Origin: Thalassobius sp050633445
GTDB taxonomy: Bacteria; Pseudomonadota; Alphaproteobacteria; Rhodobacterales; Rhodobacteraceae
Assembly (NCBI GenBank): GCA_050633445.1
Contig: JBOEGN010000034.1
Coordinates: 62,001 to 126,000 of the forward strand
Length of the DNA stretch: 64,000 nucleotides
Direction of reading: 5' to 3'
Shown here: in pieces, positions 16,009 to 23,757 of the stretch
Layout: each line of letters starts with the position of its first letter
How positions within the stretch are numbered: the first letter of the stretch is position 1
The notes under the pieces: generated by a model
The model's database searches: none
What the model was told of the DNA's origin: nothing
The model's input: the letters and a program-made list of their open reading frames with translations, nothing else
Program-made: the position numbers and the translations under genes

Positions 16009-17439
16009 CTACTCAACAATCGCCTCGCACTGAACGTCAGCGTCTCGATTGCCACCAGGCACTTGCGCACCGGTAGTCGAGTCCACGAGGCGGACCTGAA
16101 CGGTTGACAGATCGTCAGGAGATGCTGGATTTGGGACTATATTCATCGGGAAGAACCGGTCACCTTCGTAGGCAATCAAGCCGACCGGCGTGAACGGATC
16201 TGCATCATTCGTGCAGAAGGCGATATCAATGCCGCGACCCGCACTTAGAATCGAGCGCAGCACCTTGCTGGACTTTTTCAAACCGTCGGTATTGATCTCC
16301 GCCTGAACCAGCCTGTCGGCACTAATTTTGAAGGTTTTCTGTGCATCACTGGTGTGAGCACAAGTCCACTCCACTCCTGCAAAGCCACAAGACCACACCC
16401 CGTCCAAGACGCCATCAATTGGCTGATCACCCGGAGCTGCCGCAGGAGCAGGCCCGTCTGGCTGAGAAACCGGTTGCGGGCCTGGCCCAGTGCCTTTCCC
16501 GCCTGAAACGCCGGCCACATCGGACGTTCCATCTCCTTCGACACCGTCACCATCAGATTTTCCATCGCCATCACCATCTCCTCCGCCGTCGGAGAAAAGA
16601 CTTGCCAGTATTGCAACAAGGAAAGCAGCGCCGCAAACATATGGGTTTCCGCCGCTAGACGCGCAAACAGTGGCAGCGAAATTCATCATGACTGCCATCG
16701 CCGCCGCGGCGTTTTCTTGATTCAGCGCTTGGTCATAGAGATTTGAAAGCTGGTCGGCGCAGTCCTTGACCTCATCACCGGCATCCGCAAGTTGATCCTT
16801 CAAGACCTTTAGGTTCTCGGTGAGCGTCTCGTTGCTTTCATTTTCTCCGCGTGCAACACCAAAAATGTCTGATGGCAACGAAGATGAAGAAACTTTGCCG
16901 GTTGAAAGCACGGCATCGCGACATTGAGCCCAGGCTTCTTGTGTCTGGCGCTTGACCTCATCCAACTCCTTAAGGAGTTCTCGCACTTCCTGCGGCGAAC
17001 ATCCCTCGAAGTCCTGCGCGCTAAAGTCCAAGTTGTTGTCTAATACATCCTTAGACACGGACTGTAGCTTGCCCGCGCATCCGATCATCCGTTCCTTCAG
17101 GCCATTCGGTAAATGTTCATCAGGCACTTGGTCAAGAACGTTCACCGCATCAGGGAGCTTCTCTTCAATCACAGCTGCCGACTCTCTGGCTTGTTGCTGC
17201 CCTTCTGGAGTAGATAAAGTCTGCGCTCTTCTATCTGCTTCACGCTCGGCACGGAGCGCCACGATTTCTGCCTCGATCTGGCGGTTTCTGGTTTCCTGCT
17301 CTTGCAGTAACCGGATAATCCTATCCCACTGAGTCTCTTGAGCTAAGACGACCGACGTTGAACTCGCCAAGCTAGTCGTGAATACGATGCTGAAACATCC
17401 AATGTAACCTAATGCCCTGTAGAAAAAGTTCTTGATCAT
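16009..17439 (-). CDS. Large exported coiled-coil protein with Asp/Gly-rich linker
   Basis: A 476-residue protein. I use the ATG at 17439 behind GGGGGA rather than the one at 17466, because it puts the signal peptide (ALGYIGCFSIVFTTSLAS) at the very start. After cleavage come a coiled coil (WDRIIRLLQEQETRNRQIEA onward), a helical region with paired cysteines, a hydrophobic stretch near residues 255-285 (MAVMMNFAATVCAS, FLVAILASLF), a striking Asp/Gly repeat linker (GGGDGDGDGKSDGDG), a Pro/Ala segment and a C-terminal Cys-containing domain (GVWSCGFAGVEWTCAHTSD). No family is recognised. It may be a rigid periplasmic stalk or passenger of the complex; that is inference. Confidence 0.65.
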   Translation of the reverse strand: MIKNFFYRALGYIGCFSIVFTTSLASSTSVVLAQETQWDRIIRLLQEQETRNRQIEAEIVALRAEREADRRAQTLSTPEGQQQARESAAVIEEKLPDAVNVLDQVPDEHLPNGLKERMIGCAGKLQSVSKDVLDNNLDFSAQDFEGCSPQEVRELLKELDEVKRQTQEAWAQCRDAVLSTGKVSSSSLPSDIFGVARGENESNETLTENLKVLKDQLADAGDEVKDCADQLSNLYDQALNQENAAAAMAVMMNFAATVCASSGGNPYVCGAAFLVAILASLFSDGGGDGDGDGKSDGDGVEGDGTSDVAGVSGGKGTGPGPQPVSQPDGPAPAAAPGDQPIDGVLDGVWSCGFAGVEWTCAHTSDAQKTFKISADRLVQAEINTDGLKKSSKVLRSILSAGRGIDIAFCTNDADPFTPVGLIAYEGDRFFPMNIVPNPASPDDLSTVQVRLVDSTTGAQVPGGNRDADVQCEAIVE

Positions 17440-17644
17440 GAATGATTCCCCCAAGAGTTGTGCCACTAGGTTAACCGAAACGCCCTAAATGCAGGAAACT
17501 ATTTTTGGGGATGCCATCTTCATCTTCGAATTCTCAGTACGAAGAGAAAAAGACCCAAATCCCAAATTGGAGCCTATTCCTGTGGGTTTCGATGCAGCGA
17601 ACGAGCCTAATGCACCGTCGAAAGGACGAGGAATTCAATTATCT

Positions 17645-18424
17645 TCATGGGATTATTACTCCGGTCGATGCTGCGAATTCGAGCGTAGCGTCGATGTCGG
17701 AAATCATGGCTTTACGACAGGCACCAAGATCCGAGGCAAGCCCGACATGTTCGGTGCGCAAGTTATTCAAATGAGTAATGCCGTCTCCAAGTCTCCGAGC
17801 AGCGTAATCATAATCGCCAGCGTCGGCCACCGCCGTACCCGTGTCGATGATCGTTCCTACCGCTGCGCCTACTAGACCTACACGACCGGCCACGCCCCTA
17901 ACATCGGCCAAAAGAGACAGTCTCCCAGAGGCAAAACTGGTGGCTGCAAAACCGTTGTCGCCACTACGGCCCAAAGACAACGCAAATAGAGTACCGCCAA
18001 CAATCACGGTTAGTCCAACAGCCGCTGCCGTCACACTCACCGGCGCCGTTACACCGGCTGCCGCGGCCAAAGCCAGTCTCAAACCAATAGCGCTCACGAT
18101 TGCACCGAGTGAGGACGCTAGCGCTTGATTTCGAGCGGAACCAGTATCGTTACGCAGGGTAGAAACTGCCCGCTCTGCTTCATCAATGGCCGCCGAAAGT
18201 GCATTTAGGGTCTCTTGGCAACGCTCCCTGAGATAGCTTTCATTAGCTAGTGAAATAGTAGCCCTTTCGTTTTGCAGTGCGGCGACTATTGCCTCAAATT
18301 CTGTTGAACTTGCTTGAGCAATCGGTCCTGAGGCTAGGTCTTCTGCCATCGCGATAGATGGCACCTGTGTTGCCAATACCCCCGCCCCACCAAGGAGTAA
18401 GGTCTTGCGACGTGTGAGAGGCAT
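17645..18424 (-). CDS. Tat-signal protein with hydrophobic helices at the head of the block
   Basis: A 259-residue protein from the ATG at 18424. The frame is open to 18598, but this start places a twin-arginine motif (PLTRRKTLLLGGAGVLA) at the N-terminus, followed by a cleavable-looking AMAE. After a coiled-coil region (residues about 40-100) comes a long apolar stretch (LGAIVSAIGLRLALAAAAGV, TAAAVGLTVIVGGTLFALSL), probably two membrane helices or a Gly/Ala-rich hairpin. The ribosome binding site is weak. It is separated from the next gene by about 200 bases, so it may have its own promoter. Function unknown. Confidence 0.6.
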   Translation of the reverse strand: MPLTRRKTLLLGGAGVLATQVPSIAMAEDLASGPIAQASSTEFEAIVAALQNERATISLANESYLRERCQETLNALSAAIDEAERAVSTLRNDTGSARNQALASSLGAIVSAIGLRLALAAAAGVTAPVSVTAAAVGLTVIVGGTLFALSLGRSGDNGFAATSFASGRLSLLADVRGVAGRVGLVGAAVGTIIDTGTAVADAGDYDYAARRLGDGITHLNNLRTEHVGLASDLGACRKAMISDIDATLEFAASTGVIIP

Positions 18425-18739
18425 TTGTCTCGTAGAGTAGTAAAGTGTTTCCAACATGGAGTAGGGTCCCAAAACCGATCTTCCCAGCAGCAGCCAAAAA
18501 TTCTCTGCGATTGGATAATACAGGTTTACCTTAACAACATCACTTGTGAGCGCTACTTGAATTGCGACTTTTGAGTTGGTGTTATTGTGGTGCGTCATGC
18601 AGCGTGATCCAAGACCTTTTCTTTGAAGACCTCAACTGGCCAAAACCGACAAGCTGACATTGGCGCAGATACAGCGAATGCACACATCGTCCGCATCTTT
18701 TCAGTCTGCGCCCGGCGCAGCGAATGACGGGTTCTGTGA

Positions 18740-19033
18740 TCACGGCCTTCCCGCGACATCCTGATACTTGACGACGGCGCGGATTTCGACGGCATCGCCG
18801 TCAATCACGTAGTAGATCGCATGTTTCTCATAGACCGACCTACGATAGCCCGCGCGGATGTCCTCCACGGCGGGATGCATTTTCGGGTGTTCACAAATGC
18901 GCTCGAACCGTTCCAGCAGGCCATCGTAGTAGCTGTCGGCTTGTACTTCAACCCAAGTCGTGAAGCCTTCGGTGTAAAGATCGTCGAGGTCCTGATCCGC
19001 GACTTTTGTAATGCGGAGGGTCAGCTTGGTCAT
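18740..19033 (-). CDS. parE: RelE/ParE family toxin
   Basis: A 97-residue toxin of the ParE branch: LTLRITKVADQDLDDLY at the N-terminus, GYRRSVYEKHAIYYVIDGD with the conserved arginine and the beta-strands, and VVKYQDV at the end. ParE proteins poison DNA gyrase. Its ATG overlaps the antitoxin stop by four bases, the usual antitoxin-first order. It probably helps to stabilise the island. Confidence 0.9.
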   Translation of the reverse strand: MTKLTLRITKVADQDLDDLYTEGFTTWVEVQADSYYDGLLERFERICEHPKMHPAVEDIRAGYRRSVYEKHAIYYVIDGDAVEIRAVVKYQDVAGRP

Positions 19034-19281
19034 TGAGCGGTCTTCAAACGCTCCTTCGCGGCGGTTCGGATATCGGTGGGCGTGCGGTCACTGAGACCGC
19101 TGGCCTCAGATGCGATCAACTTGGTGCGTAACGCATCAATCTCCGCCACGCGCAGTTCTTTCTCACGCAAAGCTTCGCGGATCACCTCACTGTCAGAGGC
19201 ATAATGCCCAGAGGCAATCTGCGCCTGAATGAAGGCGTCCTGCTGATCGGTGACGGTGATGCTTTTCTTGACCATAGACAT
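19030..19281 (-). CDS. parD: ParD-like ribbon-helix-helix antitoxin
   Basis: From the ATG at 19281 (83 residues; a second ATG two codons on is equally possible) the protein begins MSMVKKSITVTDQQDAFIQ and continues ASGHYASDSEVIREALREKE, the ParD/CopG DNA-binding fold. The C-terminal half wraps the toxin. Autoregulation through the RHH domain is usual in this family. It is directly coupled to parE. Confidence 0.9.
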   Translation of the reverse strand: MSMVKKSITVTDQQDAFIQAQIASGHYASDSEVIREALREKELRVAEIDALRTKLIASEASGLSDRTPTDIRTAAKERLKTAQ

Positions 19282-19345
19282 GGGGGGCCTGTTTCTTGTT
19301 ATCCTACTTAATACTACCATATATCTTCCGTCAAAATCAAATGCG

Positions 19346-19383
19346 GCGCGGACAGACCGTCAGGGCTATCCGCGCGTTTTTTT
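19346..19383 (+). terminator. Orphan Rho-independent terminator
   Basis: Stem GCGCGGA/TCCGCGC followed by G and seven T on the + strand. No + strand gene precedes it; the neighbours on both sides read on the minus strand. It is probably a remnant of a gene lost from the island. Confidence 0.6.
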
Positions 19384-19393
19384 GGGGAGGTGA

Positions 19394-19420
19394 TCTGAGG
19401 GCACGGGCGGTGCCCTCAGA
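19394..19420 (-). terminator. Perfect hairpin after the ParB remnant
   Basis: Eleven-base arms TCTGAGGGCAC and GTGCCCTCAGA around a five-base loop, 10 bases beyond the ParB stop codon. There is no good T run on the minus strand, so it may be a weak terminator or a stabilising stem. Confidence 0.5.
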
Positions 19421-19429
19421 TAGGGGCTG

Positions 19430-20061
19430 TTACTCCGCCGCAATGGCGATGTCCTCGACCGCTGACACAGGATCGGCGAACCCGCTGCGGGTCGTGTAAC
19501 CCTGCTGGGGCGTGGCCATGTATCGCGGTGTCCAGTTTTTCACCTGCGGGTGCCGTCAAAACAGGCCTTGATGATGGACTTCTGCACCTTGGCGGTGGCG
19601 GTGATGTGCTCCTTGGCAGCGTTTTCGCCTGCGATTTCCGCGACCATGCCATTGATGGCCTGCTTGTCGCGCAGCAGATCAAAGAAAGTGTCGTCCATCG
19701 TCCATGCTGCGGTGATGTCGGTGTTGAGCGTTTGCGCCAGCACCTCAATGAATTCGCAGCCGACAGCAAGGCTGTCCGCCATCAAGAACGCCAGCACGCG
19801 CAAGACCTCGCCATCCGCCAGTTCGGCCAGCTTTGTGAACACCTCCGCAAGGCTTGGACGCGGATAGTAGCCGTCTGACTTATCGAGCAACGCAACATCA
19901 TCCATATCCAACAGGGTTTTGATGGCCTGACGTTCAGCCTCAAACGCCTGCTGCGCCGTATTGGCCTCAAGGCTTTCAGCAATTTCGGGCTTCGCGGCTT
20001 TCTGTGGATCAGCTTTCACAGCCCACAGTGATGATCCCGCGATCATATGTGCCGCGATCAT
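19430..20061 (-). pseudogene. C-terminal remnant of a plasmid-type ParB partition protein, frameshifted
   Basis: The minus strand encodes about 175 residues typical of the C-terminal half of large ParB/RepB/Spo0J proteins in Rhodobacterales islands (WAVKADPQKAAKPEIAESLE, YYPRPSLAEVFTKLAELADG, HITATAKVQKSIIKACFDGT). The frame stops at 19540, but another frame continues VKNWTPRYMATPQQGYTTR to a TAA at 19430-19432. One base lost at about 19544, in codons that should read CGC-AAG-GTG, explains the break. The N-terminal nuclease and HTH domains are missing, and the fragment ends abruptly at about 20061, where an unrelated + strand gene begins. Confidence 0.8.
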
Positions 20062-20326
20062 GGAACGTCTGTTTGAGGCGCGAACGGGCCAGAGCGCTGC
20101 CGACCTGAACTGTTCTGAGCTTGAGCTGCAGGCCGAAGATATCGCCACCCTGAAGGCCATGGTAGAGCACCAAAAACTACCCGAAAGCCCCGGCGGTTTT
20201 TTCTACGGCCACCAGTTTCAGGACGAACAGGCCGAAGCCTACCGAGAGACCGACCTTGCCTTCTGTGATTGGGCGCGCACCGTGCTCAAAACCCGTGAGA
20301 AGGTTTTCTATTCTTGCTGGTGGTAA
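20060..20326 (+). CDS. Probable truncated island protein (88 aa)
   Basis: From the ATG at 20060 the frame reads MERLFEARTGQSAADLNCSE, later GGFFYGHQFQDEQAEAYRET, and ends REKVFYSCWW. Composition and the aromatic C-terminus look like genuine coding sequence. There is no ribosome binding site and the start sits exactly at the junction with the ParB remnant, so the N-terminus has probably been lost. I do not recognise a domain; I suspect it belongs to a small-protein set common in alphaproteobacterial plasmid islands. Confidence 0.5.
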   Translation: MERLFEARTGQSAADLNCSELELQAEDIATLKAMVEHQKLPESPGGFFYGHQFQDEQAEAYRETDLAFCDWARTVLKTREKVFYSCWW

Positions 20327-20359
20327 CCCCGCCGTACTTCTTTTTCACCCGCGCTATTC

Positions 20360-21112
20360 ATATCTACCCGTGCCACCATCACCGTTGCCGACGAACAATC
20401 CAGCTTTGACATTTACCAGCACCACGACGGCTATCCGGAAGGCCCACACGGGATGGTACGTCACATCGCCATGGCACGACGGCTGGCCTGGACGCCTCCA
20501 CGTTTTGAAGCAGCTGATTTTGCGGCGGCGGTCGTGGCGGTACTCAAGGATCGCGGTGGCTCGACCTACCTGACCGAATACGCGTCCGCGCATGCCGATA
20601 GAGAATGCCACTACCGCATCGAGCCGGTTCACGAAGATTATCGCACGCGCGTGTTGCTGACGATCAGTCGGCCCAGTTGGGACCGCAAGCAGGGTGATGT
20701 GCAGGTGTTTCAGGGAGAGATCCCTGAAGCGGTTTCAAAGTTTGACGCCATTGGTGAAACGGCGAAGCAGCCGCGTGAATACCAAATCCTGATGACTGCT
20801 GAAGGCAGCTTGTGGCGTGCGCATAAGGAAATCAGTGCCCTCTGCGGTGATCGACCGGATCCCGATACCGAGCAAGTATTTGCAGACATCGAACAGGCAT
20901 GCCGGGATCTCGCAACGCTGCGCCAGCATCTGGAGGTCAACGATCCTTGGCGCACTTTGGCTCCTGCAGAACGCGCCCTTCAGCGAGTGAAAGAGAGCCA
21001 AGAGACTCCCATCCTTGGCCTGTCAACTGTTGAAGTAAACCTTGGCATGGACGCGCACCGTCGCTTCCAGAGGTCCTTGTCAGAAAGCGATCTCGAAGGC
21101 TCAGAACAGTGA
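20360..21112 (+). pseudogene. Island protein that has lost its start codon (ATA)
   Basis: Coding character begins upstream of the first ATG (20453): the frame reads STRATITVADEQSSFDIYQH and then DGYPEGPHGMVRHIAMARRL. From memory, related proteins begin MSTRATITVADE, so the first codon here (20360-20362) is ATA instead of ATG. Translation from the internal ATG would drop 31 residues. The C-terminal half (from about ISRPSWDRKQGDVQ) differs in style from the first and may be a fusion. Its end overlaps the convergent gene at 21101 by 12 bases. The function of the family is unknown to me. Confidence 0.5.
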
Positions 21113-21454
21113 CCCCTGCCGATCTTCGAATTCGCGCTGCTGCCAAGAAGGGTCCTTTGCTGCTTCGTCCAGCCACCACAGCACGAAACCAACAGGGTCA
21201 TGCTCGAACTCAGCCAAGGCGTCGGCACCATTGAGAAAATGCGACCGGTATCCGGTTTCAGTGATCGGTAGCAGGCGTTTTTCTGCACTGCGAATTTCGA
21301 TGTGCTGCGTCACAAACGGGGCGACTGTGTAGGGTAACCAGTTGCGGCAGTGACGAATTTCCAGCTCGATGTTCCGCCAAGACGCAAAGTGTTCTTCGTA
21401 CTCAATTCGTCGACCATGGTCGCAGTTTTCCATCGCCCCAAGCGTATCAGCCAT
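21101..21454 (-). CDS. Hypothetical island protein (117 aa)
   Basis: A soluble, tryptophan- and acid-rich protein with segments such as EEHFASWRNIELEIRHCRNW and DPVGFVLWWLDEAAKDPSWQ, which look like true coding sequence. The start is the ATG at 21454 or a second one at 21433. No domain is recognised. It converges with the decayed gene to its left. Confidence 0.55.
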   Translation of the reverse strand: MADTLGAMENCDHGRRIEYEEHFASWRNIELEIRHCRNWLPYTVAPFVTQHIEIRSAEKRLLPITETGYRSHFLNGADALAEFEHDPVGFVLWWLDEAAKDPSWQQREFEDRQGSLF

Positions 21455-21530
21455 GACATGTGGGGCCAGCTTTGCACATAGCGGACTTCCGTCCCTCTAA
21501 ACCTTGCTAACTTCGCGGCATCGTTCAGAC

Positions 21531-21725
21531 ATGACGCTGCTGACACACCAAGAATTTGCGCAAATGGAGCGCTTGCTGGCAGATCTGTTGCCGCACACAC
21601 GCCCTGAAGAAGAGGCTGCGCTGCTTCACCTGCATGCACGCCTGCAACTGATTTACGAGGCGCAGTCCGGTTTGAATGCGTCGCGTGATCGCCTTATGGC
21701 GTTGGGATCGCAAAATCGGCAATGA
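21531..21725 (+). CDS. Small helical protein next to the integrase
   Basis: A 64-residue frame from the ATG at 21531: MTLLTHQEFAQMERLLADLL and on to LLHLHARLQLIYEAQSGLN, a probable two-helix bundle. It overlaps the 3' end of the integrase gene by 32 bases in convergent orientation. There is no clear ribosome binding site. It could be a minor island gene; I do not recognise it. Confidence 0.4.
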   Translation: MTLLTHQEFAQMERLLADLLPHTRPEEEAALLHLHARLQLIYEAQSGLNASRDRLMALGSQNRQ

Positions 21726-22986
21726 TGTCGCGCAGCTCGGTCAGGTCTTTCCCATACCCGTATTTTGGGCGCTGAAATTTGTGCCCCATCAGCTGCGCTT
21801 GCGCTCGGTCCACCACGTCGCGCTTGGTCAGTTGATCCTGAAACCAATGCCGCAGACTATACAAACTTTGACGCTTGTCAGTGACGATGCCGCTATCCCG
21901 CAGATTACGATTGATGATGCTGGTGGCGTACATGTTTTTGCCCAGCCGCTTCCCCCAGCCGCCTGCTGCTGCCAATTCCTCGGCTGCGGACAATGACACC
22001 CCGAGCAGCGGCAGAAGCCTTTCAGAATGATCAGTCTTTAGCCCGCGCACGGCGTTCTTGCGCACGTGTACATGGGGCACCTCGTGCTCCAGGATCACGT
22101 CATCTAGTCCCAACCCGATCGCTTCGACCGGGCGCATGCCGGTGTTGACCAACAGGTGTACCAGCCGCACAAAATCAGAATCGAGATTTGGTAAGGCTGC
22201 AGGCTTATTGAGGGCGCGGATTTGTTCGATTTCCAAAGGAATGCGGGACACCTCAGCTGTTTCTTTCAGGCGCACCCCTGAGAAGGGATTGGACTTAGAC
22301 AGTCCGTCGATGTCGTAGTTCACCCCAAACATACGCCGGAGCGAATTGAGCTCACGGTTGCCGGTGTAGGGCTTGAGGCCCTTAGCCTCGACCCGTTCTA
22401 CCCACCAACTACGGAACTGAACGGCGTGACGGCGTTCCACTTGCGAAAATGGAATGTTGCCCACGGCTTCTTCAAAGCTGCGTATGGCCTTGAGGTAAAT
22501 GTTGCGCTTGACGCGTTGCTGGTCGTGACTGACACGGATCCATTCGTCTTTGAAATAATCCCAAAAACGGTCGAAAGCGTCGCCCAGCGAGAACTCAGGT
22601 TCAGGGGTCATACCTAAAATCGCCTTTTGTTCTGAAGCGCTATGCTGTCCAAGGACTAGCAAGCGTAGCCTATCTAGCAGGTCGTCATCGGTAAGATCAG
22701 AGGCGGCCCGTGGCACAAATCCGTTCTGGTGTTGCACGGCAGCGGCGGCGCGGTAGCGATCGGCGGCATCTTGTGCGCACAGTGAGACGGCCCTCTCCTT
22801 GGCTTCGCACCAATCCTTATCGAGATCGCGTGAAATTTGTGCCGCTAGTAACCTGGCGTCAGCGAAGTCACGGGTGTGGAGAGAGAAGCGGATGAGTTCT
22901 CTGGGCTCGACGTCTCGATAGCGGACGGGACGCCGTCGCTGGTAATGCCAAATACCTTGGATCTGTTTGAGATGTAGCCCTCTCAT
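21694..22986 (-). CDS. Tyrosine-recombinase integrase adjacent to tRNA-Phe
   Basis: A 430-residue phage/island integrase with a good ribosome binding site (GAGGAAAATC). The N-terminus (RGLHLKQIQGIWHYQRRRPV) is the DUF6538-like arm domain typical of roseobacter integrases. The core-binding domain is around residues 130-230. The catalytic domain has NTGMRPVEAIGL (first Arg), LKTDHSERLLPL, YSLRHWFQDQL (Arg-His) and LMGHKFQRPKYGYG (nucleophilic Tyr). The first His of the HxxR box is replaced by Tyr, as in some integrases. It lies 120 bases from the tRNA-Phe 3' end and reads away from it, which strongly suggests tRNA-Phe is its attachment site. Confidence 0.9.
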   Translation of the reverse strand: MRGLHLKQIQGIWHYQRRRPVRYRDVEPRELIRFSLHTRDFADARLLAAQISRDLDKDWCEAKERAVSLCAQDAADRYRAAAAVQHQNGFVPRAASDLTDDDLLDRLRLLVLGQHSASEQKAILGMTPEPEFSLGDAFDRFWDYFKDEWIRVSHDQQRVKRNIYLKAIRSFEEAVGNIPFSQVERRHAVQFRSWWVERVEAKGLKPYTGNRELNSLRRMFGVNYDIDGLSKSNPFSGVRLKETAEVSRIPLEIEQIRALNKPAALPNLDSDFVRLVHLLVNTGMRPVEAIGLGLDDVILEHEVPHVHVRKNAVRGLKTDHSERLLPLLGVSLSAAEELAAAGGWGKRLGKNMYATSIINRNLRDSGIVTDKRQSLYSLRHWFQDQLTKRDVVDRAQAQLMGHKFQRPKYGYGKDLTELRDIIADFAIPTP

Positions 22987-23106
22987 GATTTTCCTCGCGT
23001 GCTACAAATCGAGCTACAAGCGCGATTTGCGGGGTGACGAGGACGACCATAGAAATCAATAGTCCCAATGGCTTAGGGACGGAGCACCGTTTCGAGTTGA
23101 AGCTAA

Positions 23107-23181
23107 TGGTGCCCGGGGGCGGAATCGAACCACCGACACGAGGATTTTCAATCCACTGCTCTACCCCTGAGCTACCCGGGC
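23107..23181 (-). tRNA. tRNA-Phe (anticodon GAA)
   Basis: The minus strand gives acceptor GCCCGGG pairing with CCCGGGC, a D arm TAGCTCAGGGGTAGAGC, anticodon loop TTGAAAA (GAA), a T arm GGTTCGATTCC, discriminator A and an encoded CCA. Its 3' end faces the island and integrase; the gene itself is intact. Confidence 0.96.
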
Positions 23182-23378
23182 ACGGGTGAACGGCTTGCGT
23201 TCGGGTGCAGGCGTTCTAGGCGAGAGGTAGTTGAGTGTCCAGAGGGATTTGCAAAAAACCTGTGAAAAATTCGTAAGGGCCGAACAGCGTCTCTTGTGGA
23301 CCGTGAAAGGGCTGCGTTTTGGCCTGACAAAACCACCTACGCGATGCTGGGATTTTGGGTGAGAATAAGGAGTTAACC

Positions 23379-23561
23379 ATGGCACAAGCGACGGATCTGT
23401 CAGCGGAATCGCAAACTTTGACGACGACATTTCAGCTGACTGCCACCCCGGCGGGCTTTGTTGAAAACCCCTTTCCAATTTATGACGCCTTACCGCGGCA
23501 TGGCGAGAAGTGCTTTTGGAGCAAGGCTCAGGCACCGAAGGCGTGTCGCAACCCGCTATGA
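23379..23561 (+). pseudogene. Truncated gene, N-terminus resembling a cytochrome P450
   Basis: A 60-residue frame behind a good AAGGAG ribosome binding site. The part GFVENPFPIYDALPRHG resembles the start of bacterial cytochromes P450 (F-x-x-N-P-[FY]-P-x-Y-x-x-L). It stops soon after and nothing P450-like follows up to 23757, so most of the gene is gone. The family assignment rests on a short motif and is tentative. Confidence 0.3.
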
Positions 23562-23757
23562 CAGGTTCCCAAAGTCTTTGTGTCAGCACACGCGACTCTC
23601 GTTCTAAAGTGGCTGTGAGGCCTAAGCCTAGGAAAACAGTCTACGGCGCGCCATCCGCTCTACTGCCTGCCAAACTAGATTGCCCATCGGTCCCCAACTT
23701 TTGCGAGCCGTGGAGCATAGCAACAACAGTGCCCCAGCTCGGCTATATGTCCGCGAC

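Larger units (their letters stand above)
7298..23106. mobile_element. Mosaic genomic island between yacG and tRNA-Phe
   Basis: About 15.8 kb separate the housekeeping block from tRNA-Phe. The stretch has a tyrosine recombinase at each end, a truncated TraA helicase, a ParD/ParE module, a broken ParB gene, several decayed island genes and the minus-strand ExbB/MotA-like block, whose G+C is visibly lower than that of the flanks. The right end coincides with the tRNA-Phe 3' end, a classic integration site. I looked for a second copy of the tRNA 3' end near 7.3 kb and elsewhere and did not find one by eye. The island may therefore be layered from several insertions, or its left boundary may have decayed. 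Confidence 0.75.

Noticed and set aside
10791..18424. Assigning the block to a Zorya defence system
   Set aside because: Only the channel and OmpA-like features match. There is no ZorC, ZorD helicase-nuclease or ZorE, the Asp helices are on separate proteins without OmpA domains, and most partners are exported.
18595..18804. Possible small gene or transposon end between the exbB-like block and parE
   Set aside because: The frame overlaps parE, has no start signal, and I saw no terminal inverted repeats.
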